Of a stretch of DNA of 6,847 nt, positions 1-5,943 are shown piece after piece (position 1 is the stretch's first letter; every line of letters begins with the position of its first letter). The notes beneath the pieces are model-generated. The model ran no database searches. It saw only the letters and a list, made by a program, of their open reading frames with translations, and was not told the DNA's origin. A program made the translations under genes and the position numbers. The DNA is from JBBPYR01 sp038199755 (lineage in GTDB: Bacteria; Chloroflexota; Ktedonobacteria; Ktedonobacterales; Ktedonobacteraceae): assembly GCA_038199755.1 (NCBI GenBank), contig JBBPYR010000134.1:1-6847 (forward strand). Direction: 5' to 3'.

Positions 1-1922
1 TGCGACCCGCTGGCAAGAGCTTGCCCGGTCGCAGGCAGCGTCTTCAGCTTGTTTTGCGCATCCTGCGTGAGCGACGCTTGCAACGGTTGGGCCGCAGTAT
101 CGATATCACTCTGCTTCACGAAGTTGTAATGTGCAGCGTCTCGTCCCCCGGTGAAGGCACTATTATTAAAGATAGAAACCGTACCACCGATATTTATTCC
201 ATTGGCAGGAATATCGGCCTGTGTTCCACCCGTTGCAGTCGTGGCTGTTCCTGTTGCTCTGCCCAGAGTTCCTGCTCTCGGATCAGCAGCGGGAATGGTC
301 ACAGGTGCATCAAGAAATACCGTGATACCACTAGTACTCACGATAGGAGTTTTTGTACCAAAGGTATAGGCGGCGGTTGTATTTCCGTTGGTAAAACTTA
401 AGGTTCCTTTGGCAGGAGTGGCGGCAATATCTTTCCGTCCAGTGGCAGCAACGGTTGCTGATTTTGCAGTGGGGGTCTCGGAAAGGGGGAATGCTTTGAC
501 CTGGCGCTGGTTGGGATCAGGTGTTCCCGTCACCGCCGAGATGACATAGCTGTGTGCGACAATCTGGTTATCTGGGACGATGGTGACGGTCGTTGTGCCC
601 GCAAGACTGGGTACGACCGAGTTGACCGAGCGTACAACACTGGCAAAGGTGGTGGGCTGCAAATAGGCAAAGCCGACACAGGAAAGCAACAAAGCCAGCA
701 GCACCAATGCCGCGATGAGCAGCACGAATCCGCTTCTTCTGCGACGTGGCCGATTGTTGGGCTGTTTTGGTCTGCTAGTATTAGCACGTTGCGGCGTGCC
801 TGTTCCTGCTCCACCAGCACTGGCGCGTTGGGATGTGCCCGTTCCTGCTCCGCCACCTCTGTTGAACATCGTGGCACCGAGTGCGGCCCCTGCTACCACA
901 CCAGTGCCTGCCGCAGCCATTTTGCTTGTGTTCCCTGATGGCACTTTATTGGTTCCTGAGTTGAACGGGATTGGAGCTATAGCGGGTACTTCTGGTTGCC
1001 CCACCCCAGCGATAGGCAGTTTGACTGTTGGTTTGGCCCGCTTGTTCACAGGTGAGAGCTCGATGATATTTGGGCCGGGATTGGACCCTTGCCCCCCTGC
1101 ATACCCTCCTGTATGGCCGCCATTTGGCTGTGATGGCACATTTTGAGGAGGAGTTGGGGAAGGAATGACCTGCGGTGGCGGCAACTGCGATGGGTCATCG
1201 TTCATATCAAAGGTTGGTCGCGGTGTCGTAGGTACATGAGCACCAGCATTGTTTGTGTATGCTTGAGCATCACGGGCATTCATAGGTGATTGTATATTCT
1301 GTGCCGTGGGCACATCCTGTATGGCGTTATCATGGGCATGCAGCGCGAAGTCGGCGGCACCCATCGCAGCAGCTCCTGCCACCGCACCGCCCATCGCTAC
1401 ACCTACACCATGCCCTTGCTGGCCACCACGTTGCTGTGCCACATTCGGCTCAATGGGCACCGCTTGTGCAGGTAGATGCTGCTCATCGACGGCCTCGGAC
1501 GGCACAGGAGATTTCGGTTTGCCCAGGCCAAAGAGACCACTTTTTTTCTCTACGTTGCTATTACCGCCAAGGCTTTGGTCTTCGCGCAGTGCCTTTGCAT
1601 AGCTCTCTAGTGACGAATAGACATGGAAGCGTCTCTGACGCGCAAATTCAGCAGGACCCGGACCACTGGGGGCGATAAATACAATCTCTGTCTGTAGTTT
1701 GCGACGTACATTTTTCAAATCATCAAAATCTACAGGACGCTGAAATGCTTTATTCTGTCCGGGGGGTAACACAATTGCGACTTGTTTTCGTTGAAATTTT
1801 TCCTGCGTTATCAGGGCAGCGAGCACACTTTTTCGTTCATCTGTGGCAGATACATAGATAATTCCAACACTTGCACTGCGTGGATCATTGCCCAAAAGAT
1901 CAGTGCCATTTCCCTGTCTCAT
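1..1922 (-). CDS. Single-pass membrane protein with baseplate J/gp47-like N-terminal part, 3' end outside window
   Basis: An open frame runs from ATG at 1922 through the left edge (640 codons, no stop), so the C-terminus is missing. Residues 19-112 form a compact alpha/beta-looking domain (GIIYVSATDERKSVL start, QRPVDFDDLKNVRRKL, FARQRRFHVYSSLESYAKAL). Residues 115-390 are a low-complexity linker rich in Pro, Gly, Ala, Asn and Gln, with two Ala/Gly-rich stretches (174-191 and 336-351). A basic stop (RPRRRRSG, 391-398) precedes a transmembrane helix at about 399-421. The rest is a Thr/Ala/Gly-rich beta-type exported region, containing AVTGTPDP (463-470), VAATGRKD (491-498), FTGGRDAAHYNFVKQSDID (590-608). 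From memory, this order matches Chloroflexota proteins annotated baseplate J/gp47 family; the true role is unknown and a phage origin is doubtful. Inference: N-terminus inside, C-terminus outside. A purine-rich AGAGGGG lies 7 nt upstream of the ATG. Residues 397-603 are nearly repeated in the downstream-mapped kinase at 2866-4674. Confidence 0.85.
   Translation of the reverse strand, partial: MRQGNGTDLLGNDPRSASVGIIYVSATDERKSVLAALITQEKFQRKQVAIVLPPGQNKAFQRPVDFDDLKNVRRKLQTEIVFIAPSGPGPAEFARQRRFHVYSSLESYAKALREDQSLGGNSNVEKKSGLFGLGKPKSPVPSEAVDEQHLPAQAVPIEPNVAQQRGGQQGHGVGVAMGGAVAGAAAMGAADFALHAHDNAIQDVPTAQNIQSPMNARDAQAYTNNAGAHVPTTPRPTFDMNDDPSQLPPPQVIPSPTPPQNVPSQPNGGHTGGYAGGQGSNPGPNIIELSPVNKRAKPTVKLPIAGVGQPEVPAIAPIPFNSGTNKVPSGNTSKMAAAGTGVVAGAALGATMFNRGGGAGTGTSQRASAGGAGTGTPQRANTSRPKQPNNRPRRRRSGFVLLIAALVLLALLLSCVGFAYLQPTTFASVVRSVNSVVPSLAGTTTVTIVPDNQIVAHSYVISAVTGTPDPNQRQVKAFPLSETPTAKSATVAATGRKDIAATPAKGTLSFTNGNTTAAYTFGTKTPIVSTSGITVFLDAPVTIPAADPRAGTLGRATGTATTATGGTQADIPANGINIGGTVSIFNNSAFTGGRDAAHYNFVKQSDIDTAAQPLQASLTQDAQNKLKTLPATGQALASGS
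114..734 (-). repeat. Copy A of shared TM plus exported module (paralogous with 2896-3516)
   Basis: This stretch encodes residues 397-603 of the left-edge membrane protein and aligns nearly end to end with kinase residues 387-593. In the best-conserved part (residues 443-513 here) I count about 12 differences in 71 residues. The DNA is also clearly alike: for example the segments near 498-560 and 3288-3350 share long runs such as ctttgacctg, cgctgg and agctgtgtgc. It contains the transmembrane helix and the first beta-rich domain. Similarity is much weaker upstream of the helix, where only short islands such as PNIIE align. Confidence 0.9.
787..864 (-). repeat. Two tandem 39-bp units (13-aa repeat) in the linker
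   Basis: Units at 787-825 and 826-864 encode two similar 13-residue blocks, GAGTGTSQRASAG and GAGTGTPQRANTS, just before the basic patch and transmembrane helix. The period is a multiple of three, so copy-number change would keep the frame. This is typical of an elastic, weakly constrained linker between a cytoplasmic domain and the membrane. Confidence 0.7.
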
Positions 1923-1929
1923 GATCTTA

Positions 1930-1936
1930 CCCCTCT
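1930..1936 (-). promoter_or_regulatory. Ribosome binding site of the left-edge membrane protein
   Basis: On the minus strand AGAGGGG sits 7 nt before the ATG at 1922. It supports this start, which also lies directly upstream of the conserved N-terminal domain. Confidence 0.6.
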
Positions 1937-2033
1937 TAATCTCTTAAAATAGACGTGTTTACGTTGGTAATGGCATACATGCTACAATACATTTCTCATA
2001 ACTGAACCCTAAATAGGAAATACAAGTCAACTA

Positions 2034-2293
2034 TTATAAAGAATGAACGAGCAGACTAATAAATTTATGTATTACCTTTGTATTTCCCTCTATGTTATAC
2101 CACATAGTTTTCATAGCATCATCCACGTATATATATAACTCTCCACCACACTCTGCCATTGCTGCTATTGTACCTGATAACCGTGGAATCTTAAAGGGTT
2201 TTTCCCTATCAAATATACAAAAGGAATAGTCATATCTGCAAATAGGTATGTCTATCTTCCTAATTGGGGGATGTTGATAAGAAAAACCACTGA
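2034..2293 (-). pseudogene. Possible 3' remnant of an unrecognised gene
   Basis: The minus strand is open here with no good start of its own: the frame continues upstream into the DinB-like gene in a different frame, and its first ATG (2393) lies inside that gene. The peptide from about 2293 to the TAA at 2034 looks protein-like, with segments such as KPFKIPRLSGTIAAMAE and GGELYIYVDD followed by MKTMWYNIEGN, which could be a beta-propeller-type blade. It is more AT-rich than its neighbours. I do not recognise the family. It may be the tail of a truncated gene, or a chance frame. The adjoining stretch 1923-2033 is AT-rich and holds only the upstream region of the left-edge gene; I see no convincing promoter or terminator hairpin there. 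Confidence 0.3.
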
Positions 2294-2821
2294 TTATGAC
2301 TGCTGGCGGAGTCCTTCCTGTATCCAAGAAAGATGCTGTACGGCATGCTGGGCGTTCGTGATCAGGATGCCACCAATAGTCCCATCTGCCCAAGGTGCGC
2401 CGGGGATGGGCAGAGCAATCTGCTCATCGGTGAGTTGCGCAAGCAGTGCCAGACTCTCCTGACGTGCGGCGGTCAGATCAGCGAGGATATGTTCAATGCT
2501 ATCGTCATAATGCGCCTCAGTATAAGCTTGATTTTGTTGATGGATCCAGGCCACCACCTCATCGCGATTCTTTGCGCCTATCCTGCTAAAGCCAACCGGG
2601 TCTGTCTTGCCCTCAATGGTTCGGCGAATCATTCCCTGAAACGCTCGCTCGACCCGAACGAGATGGGTAAAGTGATCTTTTGGTCGCCAAGGCGGGCTGT
2701 CAGGAGTCTCGCTCGTTGTACAAGCACGCTCTAATTCTGCGGGTGGCCATGCTTGTATACGAGCGAACAGCTGCTCTTGCGATTTGCTAAGAATATCCAA
2801 AATCTCCACACGAGTAGGCAT
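2294..2821 (-). CDS. DinB/DfsB-like four-helix-bundle protein
   Basis: The 175-residue product has the size and layout of the DinB/DfsB (ClbS-like) superfamily: an all-helical bundle that binds a divalent metal through three histidines. Candidate ligands are His53 (in WRPKDHFTHLVRVE), His159 and His163 (in NAQHAVQHLSWI). The motif WADGTIGG (144-151) before the last helix is characteristic of one DinB branch. Members include thiol-dependent transferases and damage-inducible proteins; the substrate here cannot be told. The start is ATG at 2821, with a strong GGGAGG (2828-2833) 6 nt upstream. It lies 44 nt after the kinase stop and on the same strand, so it is probably co-transcribed as the last gene of the cluster. 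There is no signal peptide, so it should be cytoplasmic. Confidence 0.87.
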   Translation of the reverse strand: MPTRVEILDILSKSQEQLFARIQAWPPAELERACTTSETPDSPPWRPKDHFTHLVRVERAFQGMIRRTIEGKTDPVGFSRIGAKNRDEVVAWIHQQNQAYTEAHYDDSIEHILADLTAARQESLALLAQLTDEQIALPIPGAPWADGTIGGILITNAQHAVQHLSWIQEGLRQQS

Positions 2822-2865
2822 CTTTGACCTCCCATAGATACTATGTTTTCATCTCCGGCTAAACC

Positions 2866-4674
2866 TTACCCATTGCCAGTGACTATTGTCGGCGCGGGCT
2901 GCACGAAGTTATAATGAGCATCGTCTTGGCCACCTGTGAACGTCTTGTTGTTCATAATAACCACAACATTACCCGAAGCCGATGTATTAATCCCGCCAGC
3001 AGGGATATTCGTGTTTGCACCCGTAGTACTCGTGGTAGCCGTTCCCGTCGCTTTGCCAAATGTCCCCGCAACAGGATCAGCAGCAGGGACGGTCACAGGT
3101 GCATCGAGAAAGACCACAATGCCACTACTACTTCTAATTGGGATTGTTGTACTAAAGGTATAAGGTGCGCCACCACCGTTTACAAAACTTAAGGTTCCTG
3201 TGGCTGGTGAGGCAACGGTATCTTTGCGTCCCGTAGCGGCAACGGTTGCTGATTTGGCAGTGGGTGTATCGGAAAGGGGAAACGCTTTGACCTGTCGCTG
3301 GCTGGGGTCGGGCGTTCCTGTCACTGCCGAGATGATATAGCTGTGTGCCACGGTTCGGTTGTCAGGCACGATAGTGACGGTCGCTACACCTGTGAAGGTG
3401 GGGGAAAATGCATGTATAACACGAGCAAAGGATGTGGGTTGTAGGTAAGCAAAACCGATATAGGAAAGCAATAAAGCAAGCAAGAGTAAGCCTGACAGGA
3501 GAAACAGTAAACGTCCGTTGTGACTACGAGGATATTTGTGCTGCGTTTTTGCTCTACCAACAAAGGTGTGGTGCGGTATTCCGATCCCTGCTTTACCTCT
3601 AGCATAATCTACTTTTGCTGCATTGCTTGGCTCAACACTATTGAAATCTGCTACAGCGGGGGACGGAACTGGAGCAATCGCTTTTGTTGGTTTGGCAACA
3701 AATTCTATGATGTTCGGCCTAGCAGTTGGATAGATGGCATTCGATTGTGATAAGGCAGATGATCTGGCTAAAGGAGCTGGCATTGGTACATCTATTATAG
3801 CACTGCGTACTTGTGCTAGAAATTCGCTTGCTGTGCCAAAGCGTTGCCCTGGATGCTCATGCAGGGCTTTGAGCAATACGGCATCCAGTGCGAGCGGTAA
3901 TGCCGAGTTCACACTACTTGGTCTTGCAGGTGGATAGGTCCGTCCATAAGGATTAAAAGGGAATCGTCCCGTACAGAGTTGATACAGCAATATGCCAAGA
4001 GAAAAAATATCGCTTTCTTTTTTTGCTTCGCCAAATGCCTGCTCTGGTGCTCGATACGCAGGGGTGCCAGCAGTTGGATAAGATATCAGTGAGGCATCTT
4101 CATGGATAGATAAACCAAAATCACCTAGCATAAGCTCATCATTCTCTTTATCTGCTGACTTAAAGAGAACATTTGAGGGCTTAAGATCACGATGAATAAT
4201 ATTGCGCTGATGCATATGCTCAATCGCATAACAAAGCTGCTCAAAAAGATGGAGCGTTCTCTTGAGAGGGTACAAACGTTCTGCCCCTAAAGCCTTTAGC
4301 CGTTCTTGCAAATCGCCGCCCTCGGCATACTCCATGACCATATAGGGCATAATAACACGATTGATTTGCTCTAAATCCAGCCCATCTTCACTGTAAATAT
4401 GCACGATATTGGGATGATTGAGCCTAGCAACATTTTTGGCTTCATTTTTGAAACGGCGCAGCATTTCGCCATCTTCATCCATCTCATCAAGCTTGATCGA
4501 TTTAAGAGCAACTCTGCGCTCCTCTTTCTCGTCCCATGCTGCATAGACAACCCCCATACCACCCTGCCCCAACCGTCGTTCGAGCCGATAGCGTTTGACA
4601 CGCTGCCCTTGCGGTTGGAGTAATACAGGCTCCCCCAAACGTTCAACCCTACTCCCATTAAAATAGAACACCAT
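2866..4674 (-). CDS. Membrane-anchored Hanks-type Ser/Thr protein kinase with exported baseplate-J-like module
   Basis: This 602-residue protein phosphorylates Ser/Thr in target proteins using ATP. The kinase domain spans about 28-292: glycine loop GQGGMG (36-41), Lys58 in VALK, helix-C Glu78, catalytic HRDLKPSN (161-168, RD-type), DFG (185-187), activation loop with Thr201 and Thr204, APE (209-211), Asp222 and Arg278. All catalytic residues are present, so it should be active. A proline/alanine-rich juxtamembrane linker (about 293-386) leads to one transmembrane helix (about 388-411), then an exported beta-rich domain of about 190 residues. That domain is not a PASTA domain; it nearly duplicates the exported part of the protein at 1-1922. 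The protein ends 9 residues after the shared block. Start: ATG at 4674 with GAGGGA (4684-4689) 9 nt upstream. It follows the 134-aa gene by 35 nt. Sensing outside and signalling inside is inferred from topology. Confidence 0.95.
   Translation of the reverse strand: MVFYFNGSRVERLGEPVLLQPQGQRVKRYRLERRLGQGGMGVVYAAWDEKEERRVALKSIKLDEMDEDGEMLRRFKNEAKNVARLNHPNIVHIYSEDGLDLEQINRVIMPYMVMEYAEGGDLQERLKALGAERLYPLKRTLHLFEQLCYAIEHMHQRNIIHRDLKPSNVLFKSADKENDELMLGDFGLSIHEDASLISYPTAGTPAYRAPEQAFGEAKKESDIFSLGILLYQLCTGRFPFNPYGRTYPPARPSSVNSALPLALDAVLLKALHEHPGQRFGTASEFLAQVRSAIIDVPMPAPLARSSALSQSNAIYPTARPNIIEFVAKPTKAIAPVPSPAVADFNSVEPSNAAKVDYARGKAGIGIPHHTFVGRAKTQHKYPRSHNGRLLFLLSGLLLLALLLSYIGFAYLQPTSFARVIHAFSPTFTGVATVTIVPDNRTVAHSYIISAVTGTPDPSQRQVKAFPLSDTPTAKSATVAATGRKDTVASPATGTLSFVNGGGAPYTFSTTIPIRSSSGIVVFLDAPVTVPAADPVAGTFGKATGTATTSTTGANTNIPAGGINTSASGNVVVIMNNKTFTGGQDDAHYNFVQPAPTIVTGNG
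2896..3516 (-). repeat. Copy B of shared TM plus exported module (paralogous with 114-734)
   Basis: This part encodes kinase residues 387-593: the transmembrane helix, then GFAYLQPTSFARV, the AVTGTPDP and VAATGRKD motifs, and the closing FTGGQDDAHYNFV. It aligns with residues 397-603 of the membrane protein at 1-1922 with only short indels. After FV the two diverge: the kinase has QPAPTIVTGNG and a stop, while the other continues with KQSDIDTAAQ. The copies are in the same orientation, about 2.8 kb apart, so recombination between them would delete the kinase domain and DinB gene and fuse the two proteins. Confidence 0.9.
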
Positions 4675-4709
4675 ACGATTTGTTCCCTCATATGCAAGAG
4701 AGTATTCGA

Positions 4710-5114
4710 TTAGACACGGTACAATAGCCTATCACCACCAAATACATTGTGCCTCCTAAAAACATCAGGAGTAGTTTCCGCTTGTAGACGACGTAAATTT
4801 TCCGTTTTTACTTCTGGGTACCATGGTTCTGACAAGTAGTATCGCGGAGATGCCACCCACGAAGGAGGAGGAAGATTCTCCTGAGAACAGAGGTGCTCAA
4901 CAGTTGCAGCGAAGAGTGCAGCCCATTGCAATTCATCAGGAGTGGAGGCATCTTTTAATGGTTGGAGTACAAGCATCAAACGATCATCGTGATTGGACCG
5001 CCTCCAATCATCGAGAAAGTCCCCTAAAGCTACCCAAGGGTTTTCTCCTTGTAAAATGCGCTCAAAACTTTCAGATACCTTATAACGGTGCCAATTGTAT
5101 GTGCCCACGTTCAT
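4710..5114 (-). CDS. 134-aa partner protein of the DUF6036-like nucleotidyltransferase (putative antitoxin)
   Basis: The product is a small soluble protein with no signal peptide or membrane segment. The N-terminal half is helical and acidic (SFERIL, WVALGDFLDDWRR); the C-terminal half holds the conserved-looking series PPPSWV (82-87), YYLSEPWYP (92-100), and TPDVFRRHNVF (115-125). From memory, small proteins with the same W...L..PW(F/Y)...FRRRN(L/V)F ending occur next to DUF6036 nucleotidyltransferases in Actinobacteria and Chloroflexota; I infer the same pairing here. The start is ATG at 5114, 9 nt after the upstream gene's stop; the only Shine-Dalgarno, AGGGAG, overlaps that junction and lies 3-5 nt from the ATG, which suggests translational coupling. 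Whether it neutralises, activates or guides the enzyme is not known. No helix-turn-helix could be confidently placed. Confidence 0.75.
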   Translation of the reverse strand: MNVGTYNWHRYKVSESFERILQGENPWVALGDFLDDWRRSNHDDRLMLVLQPLKDASTPDELQWAALFAATVEHLCSQENLPPPSWVASPRYYLSEPWYPEVKTENLRRLQAETTPDVFRRHNVFGGDRLLYRV

Positions 5115-5123
5115 TTCTCCCTA

Positions 5124-5624
5124 TTAAGCAAATAAATCTTCAATAGTATATTGTATACGCACAGTAAGATAACGCGAAGGAATATATTGCTGGAGGATAT
5201 CCACTACCTCTTGTGCATCTGTAAGCCCCATATGTTGAATTAATACTCTAGCATCTGCAATATCCTGTGGGCGCCCAGCCACAATTTTCATTGCTAACAG
5301 GTAGTCAAGAGTTGGCAAATAGATATCTAAACCTGGATGGCTTTTCCATAAGGTAATGGGCGGTGGAGAATAGATGAATCCTTTGGCTCCATCATTGAGC
5401 CAATCAGGTGGAAGTCCTTCTTGTTGGGCAATCTGTGAAATTGCTGCTCGAATAGCTGGAGCTTCGCGCTCAAAGGAAGCATCAATATCGCGAGTAGATG
5501 GACGACTGCCCACCACCAACACCATCACCGCCCCTCCCAATAAAAGAATAGCACCTGTTAGTCGTTTGATGACAAGTTCTTGACCAAGCATCATGAGATA
5601 ACTCTCAATTTCGCTTCTATCCAC
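5124..5624 (-). CDS. DUF6036-like nucleotidyltransferase, toxin-type
   Basis: The 166-residue product has the signature of the minimal nucleotidyltransferase fold: GG at 30-31, then RPSTRDID (41-48), with Asp46 and Asp48 as the metal-binding pair, and a likely third carboxylate at Asp100 in HPGLDIYLP. Further downstream are LLAMKIVAGRPQDIAD (109-124) and helices, matching the DUF6036/AbiEii-related families, which transfer a nucleotide to RNA or protein targets. Some relatives are toxins of toxin-antitoxin or phage-defence modules; this one's substrate is unknown. The start is GTG at 5624 with AAGGA about 10 nt upstream; an ATG at codon 11 is a possible alternative but would remove part of the first helix. 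The gene opens the four-gene minus-strand cluster and is followed after 9 nt by its presumed partner. Unusually for a TA pair, the enzyme is encoded first. Confidence 0.82.
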   Translation of the reverse strand: MDRSEIESYLMMLGQELVIKRLTGAILLLGGAVMVLVVGSRPSTRDIDASFEREAPAIRAAISQIAQQEGLPPDWLNDGAKGFIYSPPPITLWKSHPGLDIYLPTLDYLLAMKIVAGRPQDIADARVLIQHMGLTDAQEVVDILQQYIPSRYLTVRIQYTIEDLFA

Positions 5625-5667
5625 TCAATTCTTATCCTTTTGAGCTTACACTTTGTTATCGGTGATA

Positions 5668-5701
5668 CTGCTATTAGTGATACTATTGTACATGATAGCA
5701 G
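5668..5701. promoter_or_regulatory. Candidate operator: inverted repeat overlapping the cluster promoter
   Basis: CTGCTAT (5668-5674) and ATAGCAG (5695-5701) form a perfect 7-bp inverted repeat with a 20-nt centre, spanning the candidate -10 box of the nucleotidyltransferase operon. A direct repeat GTGATACT (5662-5669 and 5677-5684, 15 bp apart) overlaps it. The layout fits a repressor site, as expected for a self-regulated toxin-antitoxin-like operon, but no regulator is identified. Confidence 0.4.
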
Positions 5702-5713
5702 ATCAATAGAAAA
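5685..5713 (-). promoter_or_regulatory. Candidate promoter of the nucleotidyltransferase-kinase cluster
   Basis: On the minus strand a TACAAT -10 box (5685-5690, 5 of 6 consensus bases) lies 17 nt after a weak TTTTCT -35 (5708-5713). It would start transcription about 55 nt before the GTG at 5624. A second option is TTGATC with TATCAC at an 18-nt spacing. Confidence 0.35.
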
Positions 5714-5843
5714 GAGTTTTATCAGCAGCTTCACCCTTGGAGGAACTACCACGTTGACGAACTCACCTCGGCCATGGGTGCCATAGGAAACACAGCGTTT
5801 TTACGAGGAGCAGGCAGCAGCTTTCGCCAACATTTCCAGGCAC

Positions 5844-5873
5844 TTCACTTCATTATGTAGTGTAGGTTATAAT
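5844..5873 (+). promoter_or_regulatory. Sigma-70-type promoter of the P-loop kinase gene
   Basis: A perfect TATAAT (5868-5873) is preceded by TTCACT (5844-5849, 4 of 6 consensus bases) at an 18-nt spacing. Transcription would start near 5880, leaving a leader of about 64 nt before the ATG at 5944. Confidence 0.55.
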
Positions 5874-5928
5874 AATTATAAGGAAGTTTCTTCAGACACC
5901 GTTCCCTTCTAGTGCTTTACCCTTCTGG

Positions 5929-5934
5929 AAGGAG
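5929..5934 (+). promoter_or_regulatory. Ribosome binding site of the P-loop kinase gene
   Basis: AAGGAG ends 9 nt before the ATG at 5944. The flanking bases ccttc...gaagg (5921-5932) can form a very small hairpin that would partly cover it. Confidence 0.7.
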
Positions 5935-5943
5935 TGTCCCTTC

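Larger units (their letters stand above)
5625..5943. other. Divergent intergenic region
   Basis: These 319 bases separate the minus-strand cluster from the plus-strand P-loop gene and must contain both start signals. I see the two promoter candidates listed separately, an inverted repeat and a direct repeat near 5662-5701, and nothing gene-like. An open frame on the plus strand (5580-5786) has no ribosome binding site and an unlikely peptide. I see no tRNA and no strong terminator. Confidence 0.6.

Noticed and set aside
21..401. Plus-strand open frames over 21-401, 151-369, 552-938, 715-1146 and 1286-1678
   Set aside because: They lie antisense to the continuous minus-strand frame 1-1922, which has a start, a ribosome binding site, a recognisable helix and a paralogue. 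The plus-strand peptides are low-complexity shadows.
1..1922. Prophage origin for the baseplate-J-like protein
   Set aside because: No tail, capsid, integrase or attachment-site signals are in the window, and the protein has a bacterial signalling-type single-pass topology.
2914..3192. Plus-strand frames at 2914-3192 and 2936-3163 that resemble the plus-strand frames near 151-401
   Set aside because: The resemblance between them comes only from the antisense of the shared minus-strand module; it is not evidence for a repeated plus-strand gene.
2896..3516. PASTA-type extracellular repeats on the kinase
   Set aside because: The exported part does not show the repeating PASTA pattern; it is one continuous block matching the neighbouring membrane protein.
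4371..4697. Minus-strand 108-codon frame starting at ATG 4697
   Set aside because: It overlaps the kinase N-terminus in another frame; the kinase frame carries the conserved glycine loop and catalytic lysine.
5580..5786. Plus-strand 68-codon frame in the divergent intergenic region
   Set aside because: It begins antisense inside the nucleotidyltransferase gene, has no ribosome binding site and gives a low-quality peptide.
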